A DNA stretch of 64,000 nt, taken from Alphaproteobacteria bacterium (lineage in GTDB: Bacteria; Pseudomonadota; Alphaproteobacteria; Geminicoccales; Geminicoccaceae). The DNA is taken from contig JALSIM010000041.1 of the NCBI GenBank assembly GCA_026990035.1, positions 186,001 through 250,000 on the forward strand, written 5' to 3'. Each line of letters begins with the position of its first letter. Position 1 is the stretch's first letter. A program made the translations under genes and the position numbers. This document shows positions 1-8,724 of this stretch, one piece after another. Under the pieces are notes generated by a model. It was given only the letters and a program-made list of their open reading frames with translations. It was not told the DNA's origin and ran no database searches.

Positions 1-1288
1 TGAAATGCTCGCGCATGGCCGCCGCCGGTCGGCCGAGGGCCACCGTCCGGGTGATGTCGGTGGTGCCGTCCAGGTAGTGGCCGCCGGAATCCATCAGCAG
101 CAGCGTCTCGCCGGTGAGCGGCCGGGCCCTGTCTGCGGTCACCCGGTAGTGGACGACGGCGCCGTTGGGGCCGTGCCCGGCGATGGTCTCGAAACTGGGG
201 CCGCGGTAGAGGGGATCGCGGGAACGTTCCGCCTCCAGCCGCCGGACGACGTCCAGTTCGGTGACCGAACCGTCGAGGGGAAGCTCGTCGAGCCACTTGA
301 GAACCCGGACGACGGCGACCCCGTCCCGGCGGTGCGCGCGCCGCGCACCCTCCATCTCGACCGGATTCTTCCTGGCCTTGGCCAGGATCACCGGATCTTC
401 CTCTTCGAGCGGTGGCCGACCGCCGGCGGTCAGCCGATCGAGGAACCCCGCGCGAACCAGGCGCGGATCGGCGATCACCGCCTCGCCCCCGCGCGCGAGC
501 GCATCGAGAGCCGCGCCGAAGGTCTCGTAGGGTTCGACCAGGACCTCCTCCTCGAGCCGGAGATCGGCGGGCAGCTTGCGGGCGTCGACGAACCAGCGGC
601 ATCGGCCGTCGCGGTGCAGCAGGGCGAAGCTCAGGATCACCGGATTGAACGGGATGTCGCTGCCGCGGAGATTGAGCAGCCAGCAGATGGCGTCGGTGGC
701 GGTGAGGACCAGCCATTCGGCGTCGAGCTCGGCGATCGCCCGTCCGATTTCCCGCCGCTTCTCGCGGGCCGTGCGACCGGCGTGGACGAGCTCGTGGGGC
801 GTGACCCGACCGACCGGCGGCGGCGGCCGATCGGTCCAGACGGCATCCACCGGATTGCGCCGGACGGCGACGAGATCGGCACCGCGGCGCCGGCAGACCC
901 GTTCGATGCGTTCACGCTCGGCCTTGGTGACGAGATAGGGATCGTAGCCCAGCCGCTGTCCGGGCTGGAGATGCCGGGCCAGCCATTTGGCGGGCGGTTC
1001 GCGGCCGAGATGACAGGTCTCGAACAGCCGCGGATCCACCTCCTCCCGCACCTGCAGCGTGTAACGGCCGTCGGTGAAGACGGCGGCACGATCGGGCAGG
1101 ACCAGGACGACCGCCGCCGATCCGGTGAACCCGCTGAGCCAGGCCACCCGTTCCTCGTGCGGCGGCAGATACTCGCTGCCGTGGGGATCGGTGCGCGGCA
1201 GCCAGAGCCCGTCGAGGCCGTCCCGCTGGAGCAGCCGCCGCAATCGTGCGAGACGCTCGGCGGGCCCCCGGTCCGGCTCACCCGTCAT
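1..1288 (-). CDS. pepP: Xaa-Pro aminopeptidase (M24B), C-terminus cut by window edge
   Basis: Releases N-terminal residues preceding proline from peptides, probably in the cytoplasm. About 429 codons are present. They comprise a creatinase-type N-terminal domain (LRRLLQRDGLDGLWLPRTDP, then VAWLSGFTGSAA), a second similar subdomain, and the start of the pita-bread catalytic fold with ETLLLMDSGGHY and GTTDITRT, whose two aspartates are the first metal ligands. The reading frame is open through base 1, just after AAMREHF, where the family continues with TRVLKGHI-like sequence, so the remaining metal-binding His and Glu residues lie outside the window. The ATG at 1288-1286 is preceded by a purine-rich stretch and fits the usual family start. 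It is the last gene of a minus-strand run that includes infC and thrS. Confidence 0.9.
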   Translation of the reverse strand, partial: MTGEPDRGPAERLARLRRLLQRDGLDGLWLPRTDPHGSEYLPPHEERVAWLSGFTGSAAVVLVLPDRAAVFTDGRYTLQVREEVDPRLFETCHLGREPPAKWLARHLQPGQRLGYDPYLVTKAERERIERVCRRRGADLVAVRRNPVDAVWTDRPPPPVGRVTPHELVHAGRTAREKRREIGRAIAELDAEWLVLTATDAICWLLNLRGSDIPFNPVILSFALLHRDGRCRWFVDARKLPADLRLEEEVLVEPYETFGAALDALARGGEAVIADPRLVRAGFLDRLTAGGRPPLEEEDPVILAKARKNPVEMEGARRAHRRDGVAVVRVLKWLDELPLDGSVTELDVVRRLEAERSRDPLYRGPSFETIAGHGPNGAVVHYRVTADRARPLTGETLLLMDSGGHYLDGTTDITRTVALGRPAAAMREHF

Positions 1289-1365
1289 CGCCGCTCCTCC
1301 TCGACGGTCCGCTCCGATCGTCGATCACCGCGGAAGACGGCCGGGACACGGCCCGTTTCCGTGGG

Positions 1366-1887
1366 CTATTTGGCCGGCGCCATGACCATGACCATCTGGC
1401 GGCCTTCGAGACGCGGCATCTGCTCGATCTTGGCAAGACCCTCGACGTCCTTCTTGACCCGGTCGAAAATCTCGAGAGCCAGATGCTGGTGGGCCATTTC
1501 CCGGCCACGGAAACGCAACGTGATCTTGACTTTGTCGCCTTCCTGGAGAAAATCCCTGACCTTCCTCATCTTGATCTGATAATCGTTTTCGTCGATATTC
1601 GGACGCATCTTGATTTCTTTGACTTCGATGATCTTCTGCTTCTTCCGGGCGGCGCTCGCCTTCTTCTGTGCTTCGTATTTGAAACGTCCGTAATCGAGAA
1701 TCTTGCAGACCGGCGGGGTCGCGTTGGCCGCCACCTCGACCAGATCCAATCCGACCTGTTCCGCGCGTGCCAGCGCTTGCTCGAGCGGCACCACTCCCAC
1801 CATGTTGCCCTGTTCGTCGACCAAACGGACTTCCCGCGCGTCGATGCGATCGTTGACGCGGTATTCTTCGCGTAAAGTGGGGCTCAT
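1366..1887 (-). CDS. infC: Translation initiation factor IF-3
   Basis: Binds the 30S subunit, prevents premature 50S joining and proofreads start-codon selection. The 173-residue product has the normal length and both IF-3 domains. The N-terminal domain begins EEYRVNDRI, with [12 protein letters not shown] and DLVEVA following; a lysine-rich linker ([12 protein letters not shown]) precedes the C-terminal domain with KEIKMRP and [12 protein letters not shown]. The start is an ATG, not the rare AUU known from enteric infC autoregulation, and an AGGAGG ribosome site lies 13 bases upstream. It lies 101 bases downstream of thrS on the same strand, matching the classical thrS-infC order. rpmI and rplT do not follow here; pepP does. 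Confidence 0.97.
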   Translation of the reverse strand: MSPTLREEYRVNDRIDAREVRLVDEQGNMVGVVPLEQALARAEQVGLDLVEVAANATPPVCKILDYGRFKYEAQKKASAARKKQKIIEVKEIKMRPNIDENDYQIKMRKVRDFLQEGDKVKITLRFRGREMAHQHLALEIFDRVKKDVEGLAKIEQMPRLEGRQMVMVMAPAK

Positions 1888-1988
1888 GAAGGTCGATCAA
1901 CCTCCTGTTGTTGGCTCGGGTGCGCGCTCCCCCGCCGGTTCGTCGGCCGAACCCGCGATTGCCAAACTATACGTCCGGTGAGCGCCAT

Positions 1989-3956
1989 TCAAGCATCGGG
2001 CGGGAGCGCTTCCCGCCGCAGGCGCGAAACCGCCTCCTCGAGCGGCAGGATTTCCTGGGCACGACCGCCGAGGCGGCGCAGGGCGACCGTCCGCTCTTCC
2101 CGCTCGCGCCCGCCGATGGCGAGGATCACCGGCACCTTGGCGTGGGAGTGCAGCCGCACCTTGTAGGAGATCTTGTCGGAGCCGGTGTCCACCTCGACCC
2201 GCAGTCCGGCCCGCCGCAGTTCCTCCCCGACCTCGCGGGCGTAGGAATCGGCCTCGTTGGTGATGGTCGCCACCACCACCTGGACCGGCGCCAGCCACAG
2301 CGGCAGCCGCCCGGCGTACTGCTCGATCAGGATGCCGATGAAGCGTTCCATCGAGCCGAGGATGGCCCGGTGCAGCATCACCGGCCGGTGCTTGGCTCCG
2401 TCCGGGCCGATGTAGCTCGCATCCAGCCGTTCGGGCAGCACGAAATCGACCTGCAACGTCCCGCACTGCCAGTCGCGGCCGATCGCATCCTCGAGGACGA
2501 ACTCGAGCTTGGGTCCGTAGAACGCCCCTTCACCCGGATTGAGGGTGACCTCGAGACCGGTGCCGCGGACCGCCTCCCAGAGGGCGTTTTCGGCCTGGTC
2601 CCAGACGGCGTCCTCGCCGGCGCGGACCGGCGGCCGATCGGCGAACTTGATGTGCACATCCTCGAAGCCGAAATCGCGGTAGATGCGCATCAGGAGGTCG
2701 CAGAAGGCCGCAGTCTCGCCGGTGATCTGGTCGGGCGTGCAGAAGATGTGGGCATCGTCCTGGGTGAAGGCCCGGACCCGCATCAGCCCGTGCAGCGCGC
2801 CGGAGGGCTCGCGGCGGTGGCAGGAGCCGAACTCGGCCATCCTGAGCGGCAGGTCGCGATAGGAATGCAACCGGGTGTTGAAGATCTGCACATGGCCCGG
2901 GCAGTTCATGGGCTTGATGGCGAGCGCCTTGTTCTCGAACTCGAGCGTGAACATGTGCTCGCGGAACTTCTCCCAGTGCCCGGAACGTTCCCAGAGGGCG
3001 CGGTCGATGAGCTGCGGTGTCTTCACCTCGACATAGCCGGCGGCTCGCAGCCGCCGCCGCATGTAGGCCTCGATCTCCAGCCAGAGGGTCCAGCCCTTGG
3101 GGTGCCAGAAGGCGGCGCCCGCCGCTTCCTCCTGGAAATGGAAGAGATCCATTTCCCGGCCGAGCCGGCGATGGTCGCGCCGTTCGGCCTCCTTGAGGCG
3201 GTGCAGATAGGCTTCGAGCTGTTTCCGGTCGGGAAAGGCGGTGCCGTAGATGCGCTGCAGCATCGGGCGGTCGGGATCGCCCCGCCAGTAGGCACCGGCC
3301 ACCTTGAGGAGCTTGAAGGCCCCGATCCTGCCGGTCGAAGGGCCGTGCGGCCCGCGGCAGAGATCGAACCATTCGCCCTGATGATAGAGGGTGACCGGCT
3401 CCTCCTCGGGAATCTCGTCGAGAATTTCGAGCTTGTAGGTCTCGCCGAGAGCGGCGAACCGCCGGCGGGCCTCCTCGCGGCTCACCTCCTCGCGCCGGAA
3501 CGGCTTGTTCTCGCGGACGATCTCGGCCATCCGCCGTTCGATCTTCTCCAGATCCTCGGGGGTGAAGGGGCGGTCGCGGGCGAAATCGTAATAGAAGCCG
3601 GTCTCGATCGCCGGGCCGATCGTCACCTGGGTGCCGGGGAACAGCTCCTGGACCGCCTCCGCCATCACATGGGCGGCATCGTGACGCAGCAGCGGCAGGG
3701 CTTCCGGATCGCTCGCCCGGATGATCCGGACCCGGGCGTCGCGGGTGATCGGCCGATCGAGATCCCGGAGCTCGCCATCCACCTCGATCGCCACCGCCGC
3801 CTTGGCCAGACTCTTGCCGATCGCCCGCGCGATCTCCGCCCCGGTCGGCGGATGGTCGAAGGTTTTCGTGGTTCCGTCGGGCAGGGTGACGGTCACCGGC
3901 CGCGGCCCGTCGCTCCGAGCGGCCGCGCCTTCCGAAACTGCGGCTTCACGATTCAT
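1989..3956 (-). CDS. thrS: Threonyl-tRNA synthetase
   Basis: Charges tRNA-Thr and edits mischarged Ser-tRNA. The 655 residues show an N-terminal TGS domain ([13 protein letters not shown]), the editing domain with the HxxxH element in LRHDAAHVM, then the class II core: NCPGH zinc-binding cysteine, motif 2 ([20 protein letters not shown]) and motif 3 ([13 protein letters not shown]). A HGTP anticodon-binding domain ends the protein ([10 protein letters not shown]). Length and domain order are those of ordinary bacterial ThrRS. The first about 18 residues are not conserved-looking, so the true start could be slightly internal. Confidence 0.98.
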   Translation of the reverse strand: MNREAAVSEGAAARSDGPRPVTVTLPDGTTKTFDHPPTGAEIARAIGKSLAKAAVAIEVDGELRDLDRPITRDARVRIIRASDPEALPLLRHDAAHVMAEAVQELFPGTQVTIGPAIETGFYYDFARDRPFTPEDLEKIERRMAEIVRENKPFRREEVSREEARRRFAALGETYKLEILDEIPEEEPVTLYHQGEWFDLCRGPHGPSTGRIGAFKLLKVAGAYWRGDPDRPMLQRIYGTAFPDRKQLEAYLHRLKEAERRDHRRLGREMDLFHFQEEAAGAAFWHPKGWTLWLEIEAYMRRRLRAAGYVEVKTPQLIDRALWERSGHWEKFREHMFTLEFENKALAIKPMNCPGHVQIFNTRLHSYRDLPLRMAEFGSCHRREPSGALHGLMRVRAFTQDDAHIFCTPDQITGETAAFCDLLMRIYRDFGFEDVHIKFADRPPVRAGEDAVWDQAENALWEAVRGTGLEVTLNPGEGAFYGPKLEFVLEDAIGRDWQCGTLQVDFVLPERLDASYIGPDGAKHRPVMLHRAILGSMERFIGILIEQYAGRLPLWLAPVQVVVATITNEADSYAREVGEELRRAGLRVEVDTGSDKISYKVRLHSHAKVPVILAIGGREREERTVALRRLGGRAQEILPLEEAVSRLRREALPPDA

Positions 3957-4059
3957 GGTCGGCTTTCACGAACGGGATCCGGATCCCCCGAAACGGTCGA
4001 AGACTCGCCCCTTCGACCCGAGCACGCGTCCGGCAAGCTGTGCCCCCGCTTCGGGGATG

Positions 4060-5274
4060 TCAAGCGTCACCGGCGACCCGGCCCATGCTCATCCCCTCCG
4101 CCGGCCGTCGTGGAGCCGGCGCGGCGCCGAGAAGCTCCCGGTAGATGTCGAGGGTGGCTTCCACCGTCTCATCGAGGCCGAACCCGGCGGCGACGAAGGC
4201 GCGCGCCTGTTCGCCCGCCCGCAGCCGTTCCGGTTCCGCCATCGACAGGACGAGATCGATCGCCGCCGCGAGCTCACGGGAATCGCCGCGTTCGAGAAGG
4301 ACACCGGTTTCCATCGGCCGCAGCTTCTCCGGCAGACAGCCGGCATCGCTCACCACCACCGTGCGCCCCATGGCCTGGGCCTCGAGAATCGGCGGGCAGG
4401 CCAGGAGCCGACGCTCGGCCGGCAGGACGACGAGATCGGCGAGCCGGTAGGCGGCCGGCATGTCCTCGCAGTCGCCGGCGAAGCGGACCCGTTCCTCGAG
4501 GCCGACCTCCCGCAGCAGCTTCTCGAAGCGTCCGGCGAACCCGTCGCCACGCTCCTCGCCCCCGAGGAAGAGAAGATCGAAGTCGCGACGTCGGAGCCGC
4601 GCCGCCGCCCGCAGCAGCCGCTCGTGACCGTAGCCTTCGACGAGCGGGGCGGGCAGCAGCACCACCCGCCGCTCGGGCGGGATGTGCCAGCGTTCGGCGA
4701 GGGCCAGGATCCGGTGCCCGGTGACCCGGGCGGGATCGAACAGATCGAGGTCGATTCCCGGCGGCAGCGGGCGCAGCCGTTCGGCCGGCAATGCGAACCG
4801 GCGCTCGGCTTCCCGCCGCGCATAGGCCGAAGGCGCCAGCAGGCGGTCGGCGCGACCGAGGATGCGCAGCAGGCGCTGCCGCAGCACCCCGCCGCCTTCC
4901 TCCGGCAGCTCGGTCAGGGTGACGACCGCCCGCGCCCCGGTACGCCGGGCCGCCAGCACGGCACTGCAGGCGACCAGCGGTCCGATCGCATGCACCACCG
5001 CGACCCGCTGGCGGCGAAGAATCCGCGCGAGGCGCCGCGCGTTCATCCAGATCGCGGCGAGGGAGCGGGTCTCCAGGGGGAGGCGGATGTCGATCGCCCC
5101 GGCGGCGGCGAGTTCCCGTTCGAGATCGCCTCCCGCCGATACCACTGCGAAGCCGATGCCGCGCCTTCCGGACGCCCGCGCCAGGGCCAGCGCGTACCGA
5201 CCGTGCCAGCCCGCGGCGAGATCGGGCACGACCAGCGCGACGGGTGACGGGGGAACGGCTTCGACGGCGCACAT
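4060..5274 (-). CDS. Glycosyltransferase, GT4 family
   Basis: A GT-B fold glycosyltransferase of 404 residues. The N-terminal half opens with VALVVPDLAAGWHGRYALALA, a glycan-acceptor type Rossmann half. The C-terminal half has RRVVLLPAPLVEGYGHERLL and the donor-binding stretch ADLVVLPAERRLLACPPILEAQAMGRTVV, which resembles the EPFGxxxxEAxAxG region of GT4 enzymes but has CPPILEAQAMG in its place. Donor and acceptor cannot be told from the sequence; lipopolysaccharide or other surface glycan synthesis is a plausible role. It stands alone between thrS and a divergent hydrolase, not in a polysaccharide cluster. Confidence 0.8.
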   Translation of the reverse strand: MCAVEAVPPSPVALVVPDLAAGWHGRYALALARASGRRGIGFAVVSAGGDLERELAAAGAIDIRLPLETRSLAAIWMNARRLARILRRQRVAVVHAIGPLVACSAVLAARRTGARAVVTLTELPEEGGGVLRQRLLRILGRADRLLAPSAYARREAERRFALPAERLRPLPPGIDLDLFDPARVTGHRILALAERWHIPPERRVVLLPAPLVEGYGHERLLRAAARLRRRDFDLLFLGGEERGDGFAGRFEKLLREVGLEERVRFAGDCEDMPAAYRLADLVVLPAERRLLACPPILEAQAMGRTVVVSDAGCLPEKLRPMETGVLLERGDSRELAAAIDLVLSMAEPERLRAGEQARAFVAAGFGLDETVEATLDIYRELLGAAPAPRRPAEGMSMGRVAGDA

Positions 5275-5390
5275 CGGATGGAACGGGCTCCGGCGTCCGG
5301 GAGGGGTCGCGGTCCGGCTGTCGACGGAACGGACCCCGTGCTAGCATGATGGCGGACAGGCGGCCACACGCTTCAATCGGAAGTTATCAC

Positions 5391-6137
5391 ATGCCCCGGC
5401 TTTCTCTCGACGCGGGAAATCACCTGGCCTACGAGCGGCGGGCGGGAAAGCCGCCGACGGTGCTCTTCCTGCCCGGTTTCCGGTCCGACATGGAAGGCAC
5501 CAAGGCGCTGTTCCTCGACGCCGCTTGCGCGGAGCGCGGCCGGGCCTGTCTGCGGTTCGACTATCGCGGGCATGGCCGTTCCTCCGGACGTTTCGAGGAT
5601 TTCACCATCGGCCAGGCGCTGGAGGACACTCTCGCGGTGCTCGACCGGCTGGTCGAGGGACCGGTGGTCCTGGTGGGCTCCTCGATGGGCGGCTGGGTGG
5701 CGCTGCTGGCGGCCCGCGACCGTCCCGAACGGCTGCGCGGGCTGGTGCTGGTGGCACCGGCACCCGATTTCACCGAACGGCTGATGTGGCGGGCCTGGGA
5801 CGAGGAGAAGCGGGCGCGGCTCCTCGAGGAGGGGGTGATCCACGAACCCTCCGATTACGAGGAACCGGTGCCGATCACCCGGAAGCTGATCGAGGACGGC
5901 AGACGGCATCTGCTGCTGGAGGCGGCACGGATCCCCGTCCGCTGCCCGGTGCACATTCTCCACGGCCAGCGGGACGAGGCGGTGCCCTGGGAGCTGTCGC
6001 TCGAACTCGCGGCCAAACTCGAAACCCCGCATGTCACGGTCGAACTGGTCAAGGACGGCGATCATCGCCTCTCCGAGCCTGCCGATCTCGGGAGGCTGGC
6101 GGCCGCCCTCGACCGCATCCTGGAGGTGGCGTCATGA
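5391..6137 (+). CDS. Alpha/beta hydrolase
   Basis: Serine hydrolase of 248 residues. The nucleophile elbow is GSSMGG, the acid is in GQRDEAVPW and the histidine in GDHRLS, so the catalytic triad is complete; FLPGFRSDMEGTK forms the oxyanion region and CLRFDYRGHGRS the following strand. This pattern resembles ABHD10/acyl-protein thioesterase-like esterases. The chosen ATG at 5391 begins MPRLSLDAG; the frame is open further upstream but that part overlaps the divergent glycosyltransferase start. The stop overlaps the next gene as ATGA, implying translational coupling with a creatininase-family amidase. The substrate is unknown. Confidence 0.85.
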   Translation: MPRLSLDAGNHLAYERRAGKPPTVLFLPGFRSDMEGTKALFLDAACAERGRACLRFDYRGHGRSSGRFEDFTIGQALEDTLAVLDRLVEGPVVLVGSSMGGWVALLAARDRPERLRGLVLVAPAPDFTERLMWRAWDEEKRARLLEEGVIHEPSDYEEPVPITRKLIEDGRRHLLLEAARIPVRCPVHILHGQRDEAVPWELSLELAAKLETPHVTVELVKDGDHRLSEPADLGRLAAALDRILEVAS

Positions 6138-6919
6138 GACAGCGCTCGCAGCGGATGGCCGAACTCACCGCGAGGGAGCTGCGCGAACTCGCCGGCGGTG
6201 ATGCCATCGTCATCGTGCCGGTGGGTTCGATGGAGCAGCACGGCCCTCATCTGCCGGTCGGCACCGACATGTTCCTCGGCCGCGAGGTGGCCCGTCTCGC
6301 CGCCCAGCGGGCGGTGGACCGCCATCCCGTGGTGGTGACCGAACCGGTGTGGACGGGCCTTTCCGAGCATCACATGGCCTTCGGCGGCACCGTCACCCTC
6401 GATTTCCGGGCCTTCGAGGCGGTGCTGCGGGGGATCGTCGGCTCTCTCCACCGCCACGGCTTCCGGCACATCTGCCTGCTGAACAGCCACGGCGGCAACA
6501 TCGCCGCCTTGCAGGTGGTGACCGAGCGGCTGACCCTCGATTTCGGCATTCCCCTGGTGACCACCACCTACTGGCATCTCGCCGCCGATCTGCTCGACCC
6601 GGTCCTCGAGCGGCAACGCGGAATCCATCACGCCTGCGAGGCGGAAACCTCGATGATGCTGGTGACCCGCGCCGATCTGGTCGATCTCGGCCGGCTCGAG
6701 GAAGCGGCCTGCCCCGATCCGCGCGACGATCCCGCCTTCCGGCCGGACGGCGCCTACCGGTATGCGAGCTTCGCCGACCGGACGCCTTCCGGGGCGCTGG
6801 GCGATCCCCGGGCGGCCTCCCCCGAAAAGGGCGAGAAGCTGCTCGAACTCGCCGCCGGTCGGCTCGCCGAACGGCTCCTCGCCGACGATTTCTGGGGCGA
6901 ACCCCTCCGTCGCGGCTGA
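6134..6919 (+). CDS. Creatininase-family amidohydrolase
   Basis: Metal-dependent hydrolase of the creatininase fold, 261 residues. Diagnostic motifs are PVGSMEQHGPHLPVGTD (Glu, His and Asp metal ligands), CLLNSHGGN and HACEAETSMML, whose Glu completes the binuclear site. Family members include creatinine amidohydrolase, MftE of mycofactocin and enzymes of riboflavin or F420 biosynthesis; nothing nearby points to one of these, so the substrate stays open. The ATG overlaps the preceding hydrolase stop by four bases, so the pair is almost certainly one transcript and may act on one substrate. Confidence 0.87.
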   Translation: MRQRSQRMAELTARELRELAGGDAIVIVPVGSMEQHGPHLPVGTDMFLGREVARLAAQRAVDRHPVVVTEPVWTGLSEHHMAFGGTVTLDFRAFEAVLRGIVGSLHRHGFRHICLLNSHGGNIAALQVVTERLTLDFGIPLVTTTYWHLAADLLDPVLERQRGIHHACEAETSMMLVTRADLVDLGRLEEAACPDPRDDPAFRPDGAYRYASFADRTPSGALGDPRAASPEKGEKLLELAAGRLAERLLADDFWGEPLRRG

Positions 6920-6929
6920 ACGCCGGCCG

Positions 6930-7265
6930 TCACCCCCGGGCGGCGTGGCGGACCGCCGCTTCCTCCTTGGTGTAGCTGCGCACCGCCTCGGCGACGGTGA
7001 TCCGGAAATCCCGGAAGAAGCCCCCGCCCAACGCTTCCTCCTGGGCCGCGCGATGTTCGAGATGGCGCCGCCAGCGCTCCACCGCCTCGAGATCGCGCCA
7101 GAAGGATATCGAGACGAAGCGCCCCTCCTCGGCGAGGCTCCGGAACCGCTCCACCGAAAGGAAACCGTCGATCCCCTCCACCTCCCGGCGCAGGGCCCGG
7201 GCCAGCTCGAAATAGCGCCCGCCCCTTTCGGGATCGAGGACGAACTCGAAGACGACCACCACCAC
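6930..7265 (-). CDS. ABM-family (antibiotic biosynthesis monooxygenase-like) protein
   Basis: Small dimeric alpha-beta barrel protein of 111 residues. The sequence shows the ABM pattern: VVVVVFEFVLDPERGGRYFEL, then EGIDGFLSVERFRSL and RFVSISFWRDLEAVERWRRH. Members include heme- or quinone-acting monooxygenases and many proteins of unknown role. The start is taken as GTG at 7265, because a GGGGGAGAG ribosome site precedes it; the frame stays open upstream into the neighbouring dioxygenase region without conserved sequence. Convergent with the creatininase gene, whose stop is only 10 bases away. Confidence 0.8.
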   Translation of the reverse strand: MVVVVFEFVLDPERGGRYFELARALRREVEGIDGFLSVERFRSLAEEGRFVSISFWRDLEAVERWRRHLEHRAAQEEALGGGFFRDFRITVAEAVRSYTKEEAAVRHAARG

Positions 7266-7342
7266 CGCTGCTCTCCCCCTGATCGCGACGGGCGGAAGAT
7301 AGCCCCCTCGCCCATTCCGGCCAGTGCTTTTCGGCCGTCCGC

Positions 7343-8146
7343 TCAGGCGAGATCGGGGAAGGCGAAGACAGCCATGCCGATGCTGCCGAACTCGAAGCTC
7401 TCGTGGATCTTTCTCCCGCGCCCCCCGCCGGCGGCAGCCGCCACATGGAGCGGCAGCAGATGCTCCTCGGTGGGATGGGCGGTGGTGGCGAAGGGGGCCC
7501 GCTCGCGATAGGCGGCGAGCGCCGCGAGATCCCCCCGTTCCACCCTGTCCGTCACCCAGCGGTCGAAGGCCAACGCCCAGTCCGGGGGCGCTTCGCCGGT
7601 AGCGGTGGCCCCGGCCCGCAGCCGGCCCAGCGCATCGGCCAGATTGTGGGTGAGCGCCCCGCTGCCCACCACCAGGATGCCCTCCTCGCGCAGCGGTGCG
7701 AGGGCCGCACCCAGCGCCAGATGATGCCCGGTCCCCGATGCCGGCTGCACCGAAAGCTGGAGAACCGGGATATCGGCATCCGGATACATCAGCATGAGCG
7801 GGATCCAGGCGCCGTGATCGAGACCGCGCCCGGGATCGGTCCGGGCTTCGAACCCGGCCTCGGCGAGCCGCGCGACGATGGTGGCCGCCAGTTCGGGATC
7901 GCCGGGAGCGGGATAGCGAAGCGCGTAGAGCGCCTCGGGAAAGCCGCGGAAATCGTGGATCGTTTCCGGCCGTTCGGCGGCGGTCACTGCCGGGGTCGCG
8001 GTTTCCCAATGCGCGGAGATGCAGAGGATCGCCCGCGGGCGACCGATCCGCGCACCGAGGGTACGCAGGAAACGATGCGCCGGCGTCGGCTCCAGCGCCA
8101 CCGTCGGCGACCCGTGACTGAGAAAGAGTGTCGGCAGGAGGGACAT
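7343..8146 (-). CDS. ygiD: DODA-type extradiol aromatic ring-opening dioxygenase
   Basis: Non-heme metal dioxygenase of the LigB/4,5-DOPA dioxygenase family, 267 residues, the usual length. Metal-binding histidines appear in TLFLSHGSPT near the N-terminus, in ISAHWE and in the HGAWIPL segment following GRGLD; a further family His is in HPTEEHLLPL. E. coli YgiD opens L-DOPA, but the natural substrate of most homologues is unknown. It is followed on the same strand by the ABM gene, so both could belong to a small aromatic or quinone detoxification unit; that link is inference from adjacency only. Confidence 0.9.
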   Translation of the reverse strand: MSLLPTLFLSHGSPTVALEPTPAHRFLRTLGARIGRPRAILCISAHWETATPAVTAAERPETIHDFRGFPEALYALRYPAPGDPELAATIVARLAEAGFEARTDPGRGLDHGAWIPLMLMYPDADIPVLQLSVQPASGTGHHLALGAALAPLREEGILVVGSGALTHNLADALGRLRAGATATGEAPPDWALAFDRWVTDRVERGDLAALAAYRERAPFATTAHPTEEHLLPLHVAAAAGGGRGRKIHESFEFGSIGMAVFAFPDLA

Positions 8147-8250
8147 GCTGCGATTTCCGTCGGCTGATCGGAGACAGTCCTGCAGATGGCGGCCGCAACG
8201 GCGGCCATCAACGCCCGCATCGGCAACGGACTGTCGATCCGGACACAGCG

Positions 8251-8526
8251 GGCGAGGTGTTTCTGGGCGTGCGCCCCGAGGACATTCATCTCGCCGGCAC
8301 CCTCGAGGCCGCGCGCGCCGGCCCGCCCTTCGCCGCGCGGGTGGAGGTGATCGAGCTCCTGGGCGCCCGGGCCATCGTCACCTTCGCCGTCGGCGGTGCC
8401 GAGATCGAGGCGGTGCTCGAGGAACGCCAGCTCGAAAACATCGGGGAGAACGCCGAGGCCTCCCTGGTCCTCGATCACCACCGCCTGCATCTCTTCGATG
8501 GCGAGCGTGGAGAGAAGCTCGGCTGA
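8251..8526 (+). pseudogene. Remnant of a sugar-type ABC ATPase (C-terminal regulatory/TOBE part)
   Basis: The frame ending at 8526 encodes LGVRPEDIHLAG, ARVEVIELLGARAIVTFAVGG and LVLDHHRLHLFDGERG, which is the end of a MalK/UgpC-type ATP-binding subunit (the TOBE repeat after the nucleotide-binding domain). The upstream sequence up to the divergent dioxygenase gene at 8146 encodes nothing resembling Walker A, signature or Walker B, so about three quarters of the gene is missing. No permease or binding protein for it lies nearby. The left boundary is fuzzy; conserved-looking sequence starts at about 8251. It is probably a deletion scar. Confidence 0.7.
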
Positions 8527-8572
8527 ACGGCGGCGTCGTCGCCACCGACCGATCATTCCCGGTGTCCCGCCC

Positions 8573-8625
8573 GCCCGTGAACGACGCCGTCTCACGGGCG
8601 ATCGTTCCCCGCCCGGTCGGGCGGG
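8573..8625. other. Two adjacent strong hairpins upstream of maeB
   Basis: Inverted repeat GCCCGTGA (8573-8580) with TCACGGGC (8592-8599), followed by CCCGCCC (8608-8614), GGTC, GGGCGGG (8619-8625). Neither is followed by a T-run, so they are not typical intrinsic terminators. They fall in the 198 bases between the ABC-ATPase remnant and maeB and may be in the maeB leader. Confidence 0.45.
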
Positions 8626-8724
8626 TGGGGCGCGCCTTGCAGCTGGCTGCTTGCTGTCCGGAGAGTTTGGTCGCTAGATGAACGGGCGCGACGACGGATC
8701 TTCGAGCGCCAGGGAGGGCGGATC

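Noticed and set aside
1908-4724. 938-codon plus-strand open frame opposite thrS
   Set aside because: No family motifs; antisense shadow of a complete threonyl-tRNA synthetase and part of the glycosyltransferase.
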